Shown: piece by piece, positions 62,746 through 64,000 of the stretch | Numbering within the stretch: the stretch's first letter is position 1 | Layout of the letters: every line of letters starts with the position of its first letter | Assembly: GCA_949752735.1 (NCBI GenBank) | Contig: OX457036.1 | Span: forward strand, 8,396,192 to 8,460,191 | Reading direction: 5' to 3' | DNA length: 64,000 nucleotides | Origin: Lumbricus terrestris | Taxonomy: Eukaryota; Annelida; Clitellata; Crassiclitellata; Lumbricidae | Program-made: the position numbers and the translations under genes | The notes under the pieces: model-generated | What the model saw: the letters and a program-made list of their open reading frames with translations, nothing else | Told to the model about the DNA's origin: nothing | Databases searched by the model: none

Positions 62746-63365
62746 CCTACTCGGCTGCAGCGTTCCCAGGAACTCAAATCGCTAATTTATTATGCTAATT
62801 ATTATGTGCACGAGCTTTTCCGGGACATACCACGATTTTCAACGCTATACCAGGAAGCGATTTCCCAAGCGGGGCGAGGATTCGAAACAACAACTCTTCA
62901 ATCCCAGGAACTCACAACCAGCTCTTTCCATTTCTCCATTGTTAATGCATGCCGAAGCTGCCTCAACATACTATGTTTCAACAATATCCAACCCTTTGCG
63001 CATCTCATCTCCCCATTACTCATCAGACATCTGGCGTGGTTGCTGATCTCAGATTCTCTTTACTAGCAGGGCAGTCGCAATAGCTGCTGATGTCAGATTC
63101 TCTTAGATGCTTAGGCTACACTGGTCATTCGATGATTCACGCCGTACAACCGAACGCTTTGCTGATCTCATCTCACCAGTATACATAGCACAAATGCGGA
63201 GCGTGCTGATGTCAGATTATCTTAGTTGCTTACATCAGCTGTAGAGCTTGATGACTCCCCCTCCACGGATCGCGCAGCAGCAGACTTTGATGATCTCATC
63301 TCCCTGATACTCACCGGTCAGCAGCGCCCACTAGAAGCTTACGTCAGACAGTTTATGCCCAAATT
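62746..63365. other. Unassigned sequence with GCTGATGTCAGATT repeats
   Basis: GCTGATCTCAGATTCTCTT and close variants recur about four times between 63040 and 63235. A frame on + starts at 63226 and continues into the 85-bp repeat; I recognise nothing in it. Confidence 0.45.
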
Positions 63366-63537
63366 TGTCCCTTTCTGTCTGAGTGCATATACCAAGCAGC
63401 TCTATGTGAATCCACACTCTTACCCCATTCTGTCCGTTTCTGTCCGTCTTTGTCCCTTTCTGTCCGACTGCATATACGAAACAACTCTATGCGAATCCAC
63501 ACTCTTACCCGATTCTACCCGTTTCTGCCCGTCTTTG
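63366..63537. repeat. 85-bp tandem duplication
   Basis: Two copies of an 85-bp unit starting TGTCCCTTTCTGTC (63366 and 63451), with internal TCTGTCCGT words. Confidence 0.8.
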
Positions 63538-63607
63538 CCTGGGTCTGTCCAAGCGCAAACACACGCGCCTATTGTCCGCAGACTTGCCTGAACACGTCGG
63601 CCGAGCT

Positions 63608-63665
63608 AATAACCACACACACATACGCACACATATGCACACTCACACACGCACACCTAGACAGA
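63608..63665. repeat. (CA)n-like microsatellite
   Basis: ACACACATACGCACAC-type tract, imperfect. Confidence 0.85.
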
Positions 63666-64000
63666 CAAACAGCAATATGAACAAACGTATAAACAAGCAT
63701 ACTATTGCACAACATGCCTGGATATGACGAAAGATAGATCCAAGGCGCTTATAAAACCGGGTCGATACGCCGTATAGCCACATACGACATTCGAGATTCA
63801 GACGCAGGTCACTTTCAGACGATTCCAAGATTCTCCAGAAGAGGACGAAATCAACACGAGATTCTTCAGTCATCAACTGATTTTGCGATTCGAACAACTG
63901 CTACAAACATGTCTTCGAGTGAGCATAATTATTTTTAATCATTTTTCTAAGTGCACAACTTTTGAATAAATTCATTTTATAGATCTTAATATATTTTCCA
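63666..64000. other. Right edge, nothing recognised
   Basis: No supported gene. An 84-codon minus-strand frame at 63897-63643 has no recognisable domain. Confidence 0.4.

Noticed and set aside
63226..63680. Overlapping plus-strand ORFs near the right edge
   Set aside because: They run through an 85-bp tandem duplication and a CA tract and have no recognisable domain.

Overview
This is animal nuclear DNA, probably from a marine invertebrate; I cannot name the phylum. It has spliced Wnt exons with GT/AG borders, intronless Mab-21/cGAS-like genes, non-LTR and LTR retrotransposons, tRNA-derived SINEs, hAT-type MITEs and abundant microsatellites. There is no prokaryotic gene organisation.

The backbone is a tandem array of a roughly 10-kb unit, seen about five times. 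Each unit carries, in + coordinates: (i) a minus-strand, intronless Mab-21-domain nucleotidyltransferase gene of about 970 codons (start codons at 155, 15788, 25856, 46763, 56637; the first is cut by the window edge); (ii) a CAT/GTC trinucleotide tract just upstream of that start codon; (iii) a non-coding spacer with a GA-rich tract and a degenerate ATTCC/ATTCT tract; (iv) two plus-strand exons encoding the C-terminal two thirds of a Wnt ligand (exon pairs at about 6.0/7.0, 18.8/19.9, 39.1/42.2, 49.5/50.7 and 59.8/60.7 kb); (v) a 15-bp minisatellite and more spacer, then the 3' end of the next Mab-21 gene. The Wnt exons of units 1, 3 and 4 are open, unit 2 has an in-frame stop, and unit 5 has two frameshifting deletions. 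No Wnt N-terminal exon is visible in any unit. The array ends at about 61.27 kb.

The units are decorated with insertions that can be read precisely by comparing units: a 610-bp element with minisatellite-like inverted termini (1529-2138), a 2.7-kb solo LTR (2876-5604) with a nested hAT MITE, further hAT-like MITEs with 8-bp target duplications (5622, 12240, 21276, 39525, 49908, 52033), a 3.65-kb block with 14-bp inverted ends holding a 24-bp minisatellite (8297-11951), a 5'-truncated LINE (25898-28787), a complete 7,454-bp LTR retrotransposon with apparently identical 1,451-bp LTRs and a 4-bp target duplication (29477-36930), and three tRNA-derived SINEs. Right of the array (61.3-64 kb) are a LINE reverse-transcriptase fragment, a CTAGGC-rich low-complexity tract and short tandem duplications.

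The observations most worth following are: the array itself, pairing candidate innate-immune cGAS-like genes with Wnt C-terminal cassettes; the mosaic relationships between the Mab-21 paralogues; recurrent 5-6-bp insertions that turn TA into TAGGCCTA, TAGGCTA or TAGCCTA at many sites that differ between units, including inside a Mab-21 coding sequence; and an LTR-retroelement design in which the long ORF starts inside the LTR and reads out across the LTR border.
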